Assembly (NCBI GenBank): GCA_910583815.1
Contig: CAJTZB010000172.1
Span: 1-5,115, forward strand
Source of the DNA: an uncultured Lachnospiraceae bacterium
GTDB lineage: Bacteria; Bacillota; Clostridia; Lachnospirales; Lachnospiraceae
Direction of reading: 5' to 3'
DNA: 5,115 nt
Each line of letters opens with the position of its first letter. The stretch's first letter is position 1. The notes under the pieces were generated by a model, which was not told the origin of the DNA, made no database searches, and saw nothing but the letters and a program-made list of their open reading frames with translations. Both the position numbers and the translations under genes were made by a program. Positions 1-5,115 of the stretch are shown one piece after another.

Positions 1-2516
1 GCAATATACATTCTGTCGCCGAACAGCTGTGTTACAAGCTTTGCATAAGGAGTTTCGCCACAGCCTGCGCATGCGCCGGAGAACTCAAGATATGGCTGCT
101 TGAACTGGCTGCCCTTTACGGTTGTTTCCTTAAACTTCTCAAGAACGTCTGCCGGAGTCTCTAATGATACGCCGTAGTCAAACAGTTTCTGTGCATCCAG
201 GTTTTCTTCCAGGCTTGCAAGGCTAAGAGCCTTTTCGCCCTTCTTGCCAGGACATACATTGACACAAGAGCCGCACCCGGTACAGTCAAGTACGGAAACG
301 GAGATTGCAAACTTCTTGCCAGGCATACCGGTCATATCAAGCATCTTGTCGGTCGGAGCACCTGCTGCTGTTTCCTCTGTCATAGCAACCGGACGGATGC
401 AGGCATGAGGACATACATAGGAACAGAAGTTACACTGGATACAATTTTCAGGATTCCATACCGGAACATCAATTGCAACGCCGCGTTTTTCATAAGCAGC
501 GGAGCCGGATGGGGTAGTGCCGTCTGCATAATCAACAAATGCAGATACCGGGAGGCTGTTGCCGTCCTGTGCATTGATTTTTGCCTGAATCGAGTTTACA
601 TATTTTAATACATCTGCATTTCCATGAGTAGCATGCTCAGTCAGGTCTTCGTCCTGAGCGTTTGCCCAAGATGCAGGAATCTGAACTTCTACAAGGCCTT
701 CTACACCGCGGTCAATTGCATCGTGGTTCATTCTTACGATGTCGTCGCCTTTCTTGGAGTAGGAAGCAGTAGCAGCATCTTTCATATATTTTACAGCATC
801 CTCAATTGGGATGATGTTTGCAAGCTTGAAGAATGCAGCCTGCAGAATTGTATTGATACGTCCGCCAAGGCCGACTTCCTTACCAATCTTAATACCATCA
901 ATGGTGTAGAACTTGATGTGATGTTCTGCCATGTAGCGCTTTACCTGTCCAGGCAGATGCTGTTCCAGTTCTTCCATGTTCCAGGAGCAGTTTAAGAGGA
1001 AAGTTCCGCCGTCCTTTAAATCCTGAACCATGTTGTACTTTCTGATGTAAGCAGGCATATGGCATGCTACGAAGTCAGCCTGGTTGATAAGGTAAGTGGA
1101 GCGAATCTTCTTGTCACCGAAACGTAAGTGGGAAATTGTAACACCACCGGACTTCTTGGAGTCATAGTCAAAGTAAGCCTGTGCATACTTGTCAGTGTGG
1201 TCACCGATAATCTTGATGGAGTTCTTGTTTGCGCCAACAGTACCGTCTGCGCCAAGTCCCCAGAACTTACATGCGGTTGTGCCTTCCGGAGCAGTAATTG
1301 GATTTTCTGTAATATCGAGGGAAAGATGTGTCACATCATCTACGATGCCGATGGTGAACAGTTTCTTCTCGGTATTATGGAATACGGAAATAATCTGTGC
1401 AGGGGTTGTATCTTTGGAACCTAAACCATAGCGTCCGCTGAATACAGGAATATTTGTGAACTGGCTGTCCTTTAATGCTGCAACAACATCAAGGAACAGA
1501 GGCTCGCCAAGAGCACCTGGCTCCTTTGTCCTGTCAAGTACCGTGATGCGCTTTACAGAAGCAGGAATAGCCTCGATTAAATGCTTTGCAGAGAACGGCC
1601 TGTACAGGCGGACCTTGATAACACCGACTTTTTCGCCGCGTGCCATTAAGAAATCAATTGTCTCATCGATAGTATCACATACGGAACCCATAGCAATGAT
1701 GACGCTTTCAGCATCGGCAGAACCATAGTAGTTAAAGAGCTTATAATCTGTACCGATTTTGGCATTTACCTTATCCATGTACATCTGTGCTATTTCAGGA
1801 ACCGCGTCATAATATCTGTTGGAAGCTTCTCTTGCCTGGAAGAATACATCAGGGTTCTGTGCAGTACCTCTTTGAACCGGATGTTCCGGATTCAAAGCAC
1901 GGCGGCGGAATGCATCCACAGCGTCCATATTGCACATTTCCTTTAAATCATCGTAATCCCAGATTTCAATCTTCTGAATCTCGTGGGAGGTACGGAAACC
2001 GTCAAAGAAATGCATGAACGGAACACGGCTTTCGATTGCTGTTAAGTGAGCAATGGCACCGAGGTCCATAACTTCCTGAACATTGCCGGAGCAAAGCATT
2101 GCAAAACCGGTCTGACGGCACGCATAAATATCGGAATGGTCACCGAAAATAGACAGTGCGTGGCTTGCAAGAGCACGGGCGGTTACATTAATAACGCCAG
2201 GAAGCAGCTCGCCTGCAATTTTGTACATGTTAGGAATCATAAGGAGCAGACCCTGGGAAGCTGTGTAGGTTGTAGTCAGGGCGCCTGCCTGAAGGGAGCC
2301 GTGAACGGCACCTGCAGCACCTGCCTCAGACTGCATTTCTGTCAGCATAACTTCCTGTCCGAAGATATTCTTTCTTCCCTGTGTAGACCACATATCAGTG
2401 TAGTCTGCCATTGGGGAGGAAGGGGTGATTGGGTAGATGGCTGCCACATCAGTAAACGCATACGATACGTGAGCGGCTGCGGTATTGCCATCCATAGTTT
2501 TCATTTTTCTGGCCAT
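1..2516 (-). CDS. nifJ: Pyruvate:ferredoxin (flavodoxin) oxidoreductase, N-terminal ~838 residues; C-terminus beyond window
   Basis: Cytosolic thiamine-diphosphate (TPP) and iron-sulfur enzyme that oxidises pyruvate with CoA to acetyl-CoA and CO2 and passes the electrons to ferredoxin or flavodoxin, the central step of clostridial fermentation. Reading from ATG at 2516-2514 gives an unbroken frame to the left edge. Visible parts: the TPP pyrimidine-binding domain with YPITP (residues 28-32), E64 and R114, which fall at the numbers of the catalytic residues T31, E64 and R114 in the Desulfovibrio africanus enzyme; domain III with GADGTVGANK (422-431); a ferredoxin-like domain with two [4Fe-4S] motifs, C692/C695/C698/C702 and C745/C748/C751/C755; and the first CxxC of the proximal cluster (C816, C819). 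The family is about 1,170-1,200 residues, so roughly 340 are missing, including the rest of the TPP domain and the remaining proximal-cluster cysteines. The start is fixed by AGGAGG 10 nt upstream and by the residue numbering. No frameshift is visible. The nifJ symbol (also por or pfor) is by family; a nitrogen-fixation role is not implied. Confidence 0.97.
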   Translation of the reverse strand, partial: MARKMKTMDGNTAAAHVSYAFTDVAAIYPITPSSPMADYTDMWSTQGRKNIFGQEVMLTEMQSEAGAAGAVHGSLQAGALTTTYTASQGLLLMIPNMYKIAGELLPGVINVTARALASHALSIFGDHSDIYACRQTGFAMLCSGNVQEVMDLGAIAHLTAIESRVPFMHFFDGFRTSHEIQKIEIWDYDDLKEMCNMDAVDAFRRRALNPEHPVQRGTAQNPDVFFQAREASNRYYDAVPEIAQMYMDKVNAKIGTDYKLFNYYGSADAESVIIAMGSVCDTIDETIDFLMARGEKVGVIKVRLYRPFSAKHLIEAIPASVKRITVLDRTKEPGALGEPLFLDVVAALKDSQFTNIPVFSGRYGLGSKDTTPAQIISVFHNTEKKLFTIGIVDDVTHLSLDITENPITAPEGTTACKFWGLGADGTVGANKNSIKIIGDHTDKYAQAYFDYDSKKSGGVTISHLRFGDKKIRSTYLINQADFVACHMPAYIRKYNMVQDLKDGGTFLLNCSWNMEELEQHLPGQVKRYMAEHHIKFYTIDGIKIGKEVGLGGRINTILQAAFFKLANIIPIEDAVKYMKDAATASYSKKGDDIVRMNHDAIDRGVEGLVEVQIPASWANAQDEDLTEHATHGNADVLKYVNSIQAKINAQDGNSLPVSAFVDYADGTTPSGSAAYEKRGVAIDVPVWNPENCIQCNFCSYVCPHACIRPVAMTEETAAGAPTDKMLDMTGMPGKKFAISVSVLDCTGCGSCVNVCPGKKGEKALSLASLEENLDAQKLFDYGVSLETPADVLEKFKETTVKGSQFKQPYLEFSGACAGCGETPYAKLVTQLFGDRMYI

Positions 2517-2526
2517 GAAACTTGAT

Positions 2527-2532
2527 CCTCCT
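2527..2532 (-). promoter_or_regulatory. Ribosome binding site of the pyruvate:ferredoxin oxidoreductase
   Basis: Read on the minus strand this is a perfect AGGAGG Shine-Dalgarno core, 10 nt before the ATG at 2516-2514. It supports that ATG over the in-frame ATG four codons later, which would lie 22 nt from the core. Confidence 0.85.
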
Positions 2533-2545
2533 ATATTTGATAGAA

Positions 2546-2568
2546 ATAACGACGATGAAAAGCGTTAT
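2546..2568 (-). repeat. Inverted repeat in the oxidoreductase 5' leader
   Basis: ATAACG (2546-2551) and CGTTAT (2563-2568) form a 6-bp inverted repeat around an 11-nt spacer. It lies between the predicted minus-strand start of transcription (about 2573) and the ribosome binding site. It could be a weak 5' hairpin in the mRNA or an operator. The sequence does not match a regulator site I recognise and does not resemble the Rex consensus (TTGTTAA-N6-TTAACAA). Confidence 0.35.
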
Positions 2569-2579
2569 CATCCCATTAG

Positions 2580-2608
2580 AGTGTACCACTAAAAAGGACA
2601 AGTGTAAA
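2580..2608 (-). promoter_or_regulatory. Probable sigma-A promoter of the oxidoreductase, extended -10
   Basis: On the minus strand the -35 box is TTTACA (2608-2603; 5 of 6 consensus bases), followed by a 17-bp spacer and the -10 box TACACT (2585-2580; 4 of 6). TGG immediately precedes the -10 box, giving an extended -10 (TGn) that would compensate for its weak match. Transcription would start near 2573, leaving a leader of about 57 nt. A 5-bp inverted repeat, CAAGT (2599-2603) and ACTTG (2614-2618), straddles the -35 box and could be part of an operator, but it is short. Prediction from sequence only. Confidence 0.6.
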
Positions 2609-2674
2609 GCGCTACTTGCCCCGATTTATGAAAAAAAGATGAGGAATTTGGACAGAAACTACCGTGTTTTTTGT

Positions 2675-2703
2675 TTGACAATCCATAGCAGATAGGCTAT
2701 AAT
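2675..2703 (+). promoter_or_regulatory. Consensus sigma-A promoter of greA-lysS
   Basis: TTGACA (2675-2680), a 17-bp spacer and TATAAT (2698-2703) match the housekeeping consensus at every position with the ideal spacing. Transcription would start near 2710, about 278 nt upstream of the greA ATG. This is an unusually long leader, and most of it is filled by the tandem structured element described below. No other good promoter is seen between here and greA, so this is taken as the promoter of the greA-lysS unit. A perfect promoter suggests high initiation, with control, if any, acting in the leader. Confidence 0.85.
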
Positions 2704-2718
2704 ATCTTGATACTAAAC

Positions 2719-2756
2719 AGGGGAAAGTGTGCCCCTTTGGAGAAGGACCACGGAAC
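2719..2756 (+). other. Proximal leader segment resembling the 3' end of the 104-nt repeat
   Basis: This stretch lies just after the predicted transcription start. It contains, in order, GTGTGCC (2727-2733), AGAAGG (2741-2746) and CGGAAC (2751-2756). The same three words occur in the same order at the 3' end of the first full repeat copy (2839-2845, 2846-2851, 2859-2864), though here an extra 7 nt separates the first two and the GATGCTG segment is reduced to ACCA. It may be the decayed 3' end of a third copy. It can also form a small hairpin of its own, AGGGG (2719-2723) with CCCCT (2732-2736) around an 8-nt loop. The words are short, so chance similarity is possible. Confidence 0.35.
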
Positions 2757-2763
2757 AATTTAT

Positions 2764-2867
2764 AAAACAGCAGCAGTCCCGACGGCACACAGAATGAGTT
2801 TCAGAAGCAGAAAGCGAGGAAACTCGTTCTAGTACAGCGTGTGCCAGAAGGGATGCTGCGGAACTAA
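2764..2867 (+). ncRNA. Tandem structured leader element, copy 1 (candidate novel cis-regulatory RNA)
   Basis: The RNA can fold into a long three-segment hairpin. P1 pairs GCAGCA (2770-2775) and TCCC (2777-2780) with GGGATGCTGC (2850-2859), with G2776 bulged. An internal loop GAC (2781-2783) opposite AGAA (2846-2849) follows. P2 pairs GGCACAC (2784-2790) with GTGTGCC (2839-2845), seven perfect pairs. P3 pairs 2791-2801 with 2820-2830, eleven pairs including one T·G. An eight-nt one-sided bulge, AGTACAGC (2831-2838), separates P3 from P2 on the 3' side, and an 18-nt purine-rich loop (2802-2819) closes the hairpin. No T-run follows, so it is not a plus-strand intrinsic terminator. No open reading frame or T-box, TPP, SAM, lysine, glycine, THF or c-di-GMP signature is seen. 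Function unknown; its position in the greA-lysS leader suggests a cis role. Confidence 0.6.
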
Positions 2868-2971
2868 AAAACAGCAGCAGCCCGAATGGCATACAGAATG
2901 AGTTTTAGGCACAGAGGTGAATAAAACTCAATCTAGTGCAAGGTATGCCAGAAGGGATGCTGCGGAACTTA
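2868..2971 (+). ncRNA. Tandem structured leader element, copy 2 (candidate novel cis-regulatory RNA)
   Basis: This directly abuts copy 1 at a constant 104-nt offset; by eye about 80 of 104 positions are identical. The same fold forms. P1 is GCAGCA (2874-2879) and CCC (2881-2883) with GGG and TGCTGC (2954-2963), with G2880 facing A2957. P2 is GGCATAC (2888-2894) with GTATGCC (2943-2949), still seven perfect pairs because C2788-G2841 of copy 1 is replaced by T2892-A2945. P3 is 2895-2906 with 2923-2934, eleven of twelve paired, with the T·G of copy 1 now T-A and one A×A mismatch. The junction AGAA (2950-2953) and the eight-nt bulge, with AGT and CA retained (2935-2942), are conserved, while the apical loop is not. 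P1 ends 12 nt upstream of the greA Shine-Dalgarno sequence. No complementary CTCC that would mask that site is seen. Confidence 0.6.
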
Positions 2972-2975
2972 AAAT

Positions 2976-2980
2976 GGAGG
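2976..2980 (+). promoter_or_regulatory. Ribosome binding site of greA
   Basis: GGAGG, 7 nt before the ATG at 2988, is a strong, well-spaced Shine-Dalgarno sequence. It lies 12 nt after the last paired base of leader copy 2, in unstructured A-rich sequence, so it appears accessible in the drawn fold. Confidence 0.85.
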
Positions 2981-2987
2981 AGCAAAA

Positions 2988-3473
2988 ATGGCAGCAGAGA
3001 AGAAAAACATCATGACCTATGCGGGCCTGAAAAAATTAGAAGAAGAGTTGCATGACTTAAAAGTAAACAGAAGGCAGGAAGTTGCCCAGAAAATCAAGGA
3101 AGCAAGAGAGCAGGGCGATTTGTCTGAGAATGCAGAGTATGATGCAGCAAAAGACGAACAAAGAGACATCGAAGCAAGGATTGAAGAACTGGAGAAAATC
3201 CTGAAAAATGCAGAAGTCATTGATGAGGATGAGGTCGGCGTAGACAGCATTAATGTTGGATGTCTCGTTACCTTATATGATATGGAATATGCAGAGGAAA
3301 TAGAGTTTAAGCTGGTAGGTTCAACAGAGGCAAACAGCCTGAAAGGCTTTATTTCCAATGAATCCCCACTTGGACGCGCTTTAATCGGACATAAAAGAGG
3401 CGATGCCATCGAGGTAGAGTCCCCGGCAGGCATGGTCCAGTATAAAATTATCGAAATCCAGCGTGCAAATTAG
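2988..3473 (+). CDS. greA: Transcription elongation factor GreA
   Basis: Cytosolic factor of 161 residues, the usual family length (about 158). It enters the secondary channel of backtracked RNA polymerase and stimulates cleavage of the extruded RNA 3' end, restarting stalled complexes. Residues ~10-76 form the N-terminal antiparallel coiled coil. Its tip carries the GDLSEN motif (43-48), in which D44 and E47 correspond to E. coli D41 and E44 that act at the polymerase active site, followed by NAEYDAAKDEQ. Residues ~85-160 are the FKBP-like domain, with SPLGRALIGHKRGD (126-139) and VESPAG (143-148) typical of GreA. The start has a good ribosome binding site. This is the first gene of a probable operon with lysS 21 nt downstream, expressed from the consensus promoter at 2675-2703 through the tandem structured leader. 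The tip acidic residues separate it from Gfh-type anti-Gre proteins. No anomalies are seen. Confidence 0.97.
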   Translation: MAAEKKNIMTYAGLKKLEEELHDLKVNRRQEVAQKIKEAREQGDLSENAEYDAAKDEQRDIEARIEELEKILKNAEVIDEDEVGVDSINVGCLVTLYDMEYAEEIEFKLVGSTEANSLKGFISNESPLGRALIGHKRGDAIEVESPAGMVQYKIIEIQRAN

Positions 3474-3476
3474 TTG

Positions 3477-3483
3477 AAAGGAG
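3477..3483 (+). promoter_or_regulatory. Ribosome binding site of lysS
   Basis: AAAGGAG is followed by 11 nt before the ATG at 3495. The spacing is at the long end, but an in-frame TAG at 3486-3488 rules out any earlier start. The site begins only 4 nt after the greA stop codon, so translational coupling is plausible. Confidence 0.7.
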
Positions 3484-3494
3484 CATAGCCATAT

Positions 3495-4991
3495 ATGGAA
3501 GAACCTAAGATGCAGGAGCAGGACATCGGCCAGCTTCTGAAAGTAAGAAGAGAGAAGCTTGCTGCGCTGCAGGAGGCAGGCAAGAATCCGTTCCAGATTA
3601 CAAAGTTTGACGTGACGCACCACAGTGCAGAGATTAAAGAAAACTTTGAAGCTTTGCAGGGTACGTCTGTTGCAATAGCAGGGCGTATGATGTCAAAGCG
3701 CGTTATGGGCAAGGCGTCATTCTGCAATGTGCAGGATAAGCCGGGCAACATTCAGGTTTATGTGGCAAGGGACAGCATTGGCGAAGAATCTTATGCCGAT
3801 TTTAAAAAATATGATGTAGGCGATATAGTTGGTATTGAAGGTGAAGTTTTTGAAACAAAGACCGGAGAAAAATCCATCCATGCATCTAAAGTAACATTGC
3901 TTGCAAAAAGTCTGCAGATTTTGCCGGAAAAGTACCACGGACTGACCAATACGGACATCCGTTACCGTCAGCGCTATACCGACTTGGTTATGAACCCGGA
4001 AGTAAAAGATACCTTTATCAAACGTTCCAAGATTATCAGCAGCATCCGCAGATATTTGGATGCAAAGGATTTCATGGAAGTGGAAACACCGATGCTTGTT
4101 GCCAATGCGGGCGGTGCAGCAGCAAGGCCGTTCATGACACATTACAATGCGCTGGATGAGGACGTAAAACTTCGCATTTCTCTGGAGTTATATTTGAAGA
4201 GGCTGATTGTGGGCGGGCTGGAGCGCGTTTATGAAATCGGCAGAGTATTTCGCAATGAAGGCCTGGATACAAGGCACAACCCAGAATTTACGCTGATGGA
4301 ACTTTATCAGGCTTACACCGACTACAACGGCATGATGGATCTGACGGAGGATATGTTCCGCTATCTTGCACAGGAAGTTTGTGGGACTACAACCATTACT
4401 TATGGCGAGCATACCATTGACCTTGGTAAGCCGTTTGAACGCATGACAATGTTAGAAGCAGTAAAGAAATATACAGGTGTTGATTTTGATATGATTGCTG
4501 ATACGGCGGAAGCAAAGAAGATAGCGGATGAAAAAGGAATTCACTATGAAGCACGCCATACGAAAGGCGACATTCTGAGCCTGTTTTTTGAGGAGTTTGT
4601 AGAAGAGCATCTGGTTCAGCCAACCTTTATTATGGACCATCCGGTGGAAATATCCCCTCTCACAAAGAGAAAACCGGAGAAGCCGGATTATGTGGAGCGT
4701 TTTGAACTGTTTATCAACACATGGGAAATGTGCAATGCATATTCTGAGCTGAATGACCCAATCGACCAGCGTGAACGCTTCAAAGCACAGGAGGAGGCGC
4801 TTGCAGCAGGTGATGAAGAGGCCAATACTACGGATGAGGATTTCTTAAATGCACTCGAAATTGGCATGCCGCCAACAGGCGGAATTGGATATGGCATTGA
4901 CAGGCTTGTGATGCTGCTGACGGATTCGCCGGCAATCAGAGATGTGTTGCTGTTCCCGACAATGAAAACGCTTGGCGGAAAAGACCAGTAA
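3495..4991 (+). CDS. lysS: Lysyl-tRNA synthetase, class II
   Basis: Cytosolic homodimeric enzyme that activates lysine with ATP and charges tRNA-Lys. The 498 residues match the bacterial class II family (E. coli 505). Residues ~57-137 are the N-terminal OB-fold anticodon-binding domain (start VAIAGRMMSKR, then NVQDKPGNIQVYV at 78-90). The class II core follows: motif 1 around VETPML (196-201), then GGAAARPFMTHYNALD (206-221); motif 2 RVFRNEGLDTRHNPEF (250-265) with the ATP-contacting R253 and H261; EMCNAYSELNDP (411-422), which is close to the lysine site; and motif 3 GIGYGIDRLVMLL (463-475) with the invariant R470. The N-terminal helix (5-30) is amphipathic and charged, as is usual. It follows greA by 21 nt without a promoter or terminator between, so co-transcription is likely. 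No T-box is present upstream, so any lysine-responsive control of that type is absent. The frame is complete and ends in TAA. Confidence 0.98.
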   Translation: MEEPKMQEQDIGQLLKVRREKLAALQEAGKNPFQITKFDVTHHSAEIKENFEALQGTSVAIAGRMMSKRVMGKASFCNVQDKPGNIQVYVARDSIGEESYADFKKYDVGDIVGIEGEVFETKTGEKSIHASKVTLLAKSLQILPEKYHGLTNTDIRYRQRYTDLVMNPEVKDTFIKRSKIISSIRRYLDAKDFMEVETPMLVANAGGAAARPFMTHYNALDEDVKLRISLELYLKRLIVGGLERVYEIGRVFRNEGLDTRHNPEFTLMELYQAYTDYNGMMDLTEDMFRYLAQEVCGTTTITYGEHTIDLGKPFERMTMLEAVKKYTGVDFDMIADTAEAKKIADEKGIHYEARHTKGDILSLFFEEFVEEHLVQPTFIMDHPVEISPLTKRKPEKPDYVERFELFINTWEMCNAYSELNDPIDQRERFKAQEEALAAGDEEANTTDEDFLNALEIGMPPTGGIGYGIDRLVMLLTDSPAIRDVLLFPTMKTLGGKDQ

Positions 4992-5024
4992 AATCAAGGG
5001 TTTGCGGTACTTGAACTTGTAAAC

Positions 5025-5052
5025 TACAACAAATTTACAACAATTTTACAAC
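5025..5052 (+). repeat. Three TACAAC direct repeats at 11-bp spacing
   Basis: TACAAC starts at 5025, 5036 and 5047, exactly 11 bp apart. The first two units read TACAACAAATT and TACAACAATTT. An inverted copy, GTTGTA, lies at 5085-5090. One-turn spacing puts the three copies on the same DNA face, as in protein-binding iterons. The sequence is short and low in complexity, and the role is unknown. Confidence 0.55.
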
Positions 5053-5055
5053 GCA

Positions 5056-5081
5056 TAATGAAGAATAATGAGCGTTAATGA
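5056..5081 (+). repeat. Three TAATGA direct repeats at 10-bp spacing
   Basis: TAATGA starts at 5056, 5066 and 5076, exactly 10 bp apart, immediately after the TACAAC array. The intervening four bases differ (AGAA, GCGT, ATAG), so it is an interspersed phased word rather than simple slippage. It could be a binding site array or part of the control region of a gene beyond the right edge. Confidence 0.5.
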
Positions 5082-5115
5082 ATAGTTGTACTCATAAATC
5101 CAATTCAATATTTTG

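Larger units (their letters stand above)
4992..5115 (+). other. AT-rich non-coding tail downstream of lysS
   Basis: No coding frame, tRNA or intrinsic terminator is visible here. The only inverted repeats are weak: AACGC (5050-5054) with GCGTT (5072-5076) around a 17-nt spacer, and TACAAC (5047-5052) with GTTGTA (5085-5090). Neither is followed by a T-run, so lysS transcription probably ends beyond the window or continues into the next gene. The stretch holds two phased short-repeat arrays, described separately. Confidence 0.6.

Noticed and set aside
2502..2504. Alternative start of the oxidoreductase at the second in-frame ATG
   Set aside because: It lies 22 nt from AGGAGG, too far, and starting at 2516 makes T31, E64 and R114 fall at the numbers of the reference enzyme.
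405..2525. Several plus-strand open frames of 60-160 codons opposite the oxidoreductase gene
   Set aside because: They lie antisense to a continuous, strongly conserved enzyme frame, lack good ribosome binding sites and encode cysteine/serine-rich sequence of no recognisable family. They are shadows of the real gene.
2764..2971. CRISPR array
   Set aside because: There are only two units, and the similarity runs across the whole 104-nt unit instead of short repeats separated by unique spacers. Each unit is itself a long hairpin.
2764..2971. Insertion sequence or MITE
   Set aside because: Tandem head-to-tail copies, no target-site duplication and pairing preserved in internal segments fit an RNA element better. 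A dispersed DNA repeat cannot be fully excluded without the rest of the genome.
2710..2987. Known riboswitch or T-box upstream of greA-lysS
   Set aside because: I looked for the signature words of T-box (AGGGTGGTACCGCG), TPP, SAM-I, lysine, glycine, THF, c-di-GMP-I and ZTP elements and found none. An Rfam search is still needed to exclude less familiar classes.
3017..4897. Minus-strand open frames opposite greA and lysS
   Set aside because: They are antisense to well-identified genes, with no ribosome binding site, no family resemblance and mirror-composition proteins.
5011..5069. A promoter for a downstream gene (TTGAAC or TTTACA with AATAAT)
   Set aside because: No pair of boxes has a 16-18 bp spacer with a good -10. 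The AATAAT at 5064-5069 is 13 or 24 bp from the nearest TTTACA.
5047..5090. Intrinsic terminator after lysS from AACGC/GCGTT or TACAAC/GTTGTA
   Set aside because: The stems are 5-6 bp with long AT-rich loops, and no T-run follows either, so they do not meet the usual requirements.

Overview
The window looks like chromosomal DNA from an anaerobic Bacillota of the class Clostridia, probably close to Lachnospiraceae. The evidence is a single-chain clostridial-type pyruvate:ferredoxin oxidoreductase, strong AGGAGG-type ribosome binding sites, consensus sigma-A promoters, and GreA and class II LysRS of the usual Bacillota type. The genus-level guess is inference; no ribosomal RNA or other marker gene is present.

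Layout. Positions 1-2516, minus strand: the N-terminal ~838 residues (about 70%) of pyruvate:ferredoxin (flavodoxin) oxidoreductase. The gene runs off the left edge, so its C-terminus and terminator are not visible. Positions 2517-2987: a divergent intergenic region. It holds a probable promoter, a short leader with an inverted repeat and the ribosome binding site of the oxidoreductase on the minus strand. On the plus strand it holds a perfect-consensus promoter (TTGACA, 17 bp, TATAAT) followed by a leader of about 278 nt. That leader contains two directly adjacent 104-nt copies of a long hairpin structure, with base-pair-preserving differences between the copies. Positions 2988-3473: greA. 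Positions 3495-4991: lysS, 21 nt downstream and very probably co-transcribed. Positions 4992-5115: an AT-rich non-coding tail with two sets of helically phased short repeats and no recognisable terminator.

How it fits together. The plus-strand unit joins a transcript-cleavage factor that rescues backtracked RNA polymerase (GreA) with a housekeeping aminoacyl-tRNA synthetase (LysS). The minus-strand unit is central fermentative carbon metabolism. The two face away from each other and share only the intergenic region. All three proteins look intact and conventional where visible. The one part not explained by known genes is the tandem structured leader upstream of greA. I cannot match it to any riboswitch or T-box consensus I know, and it is the best candidate here for an undescribed RNA element.
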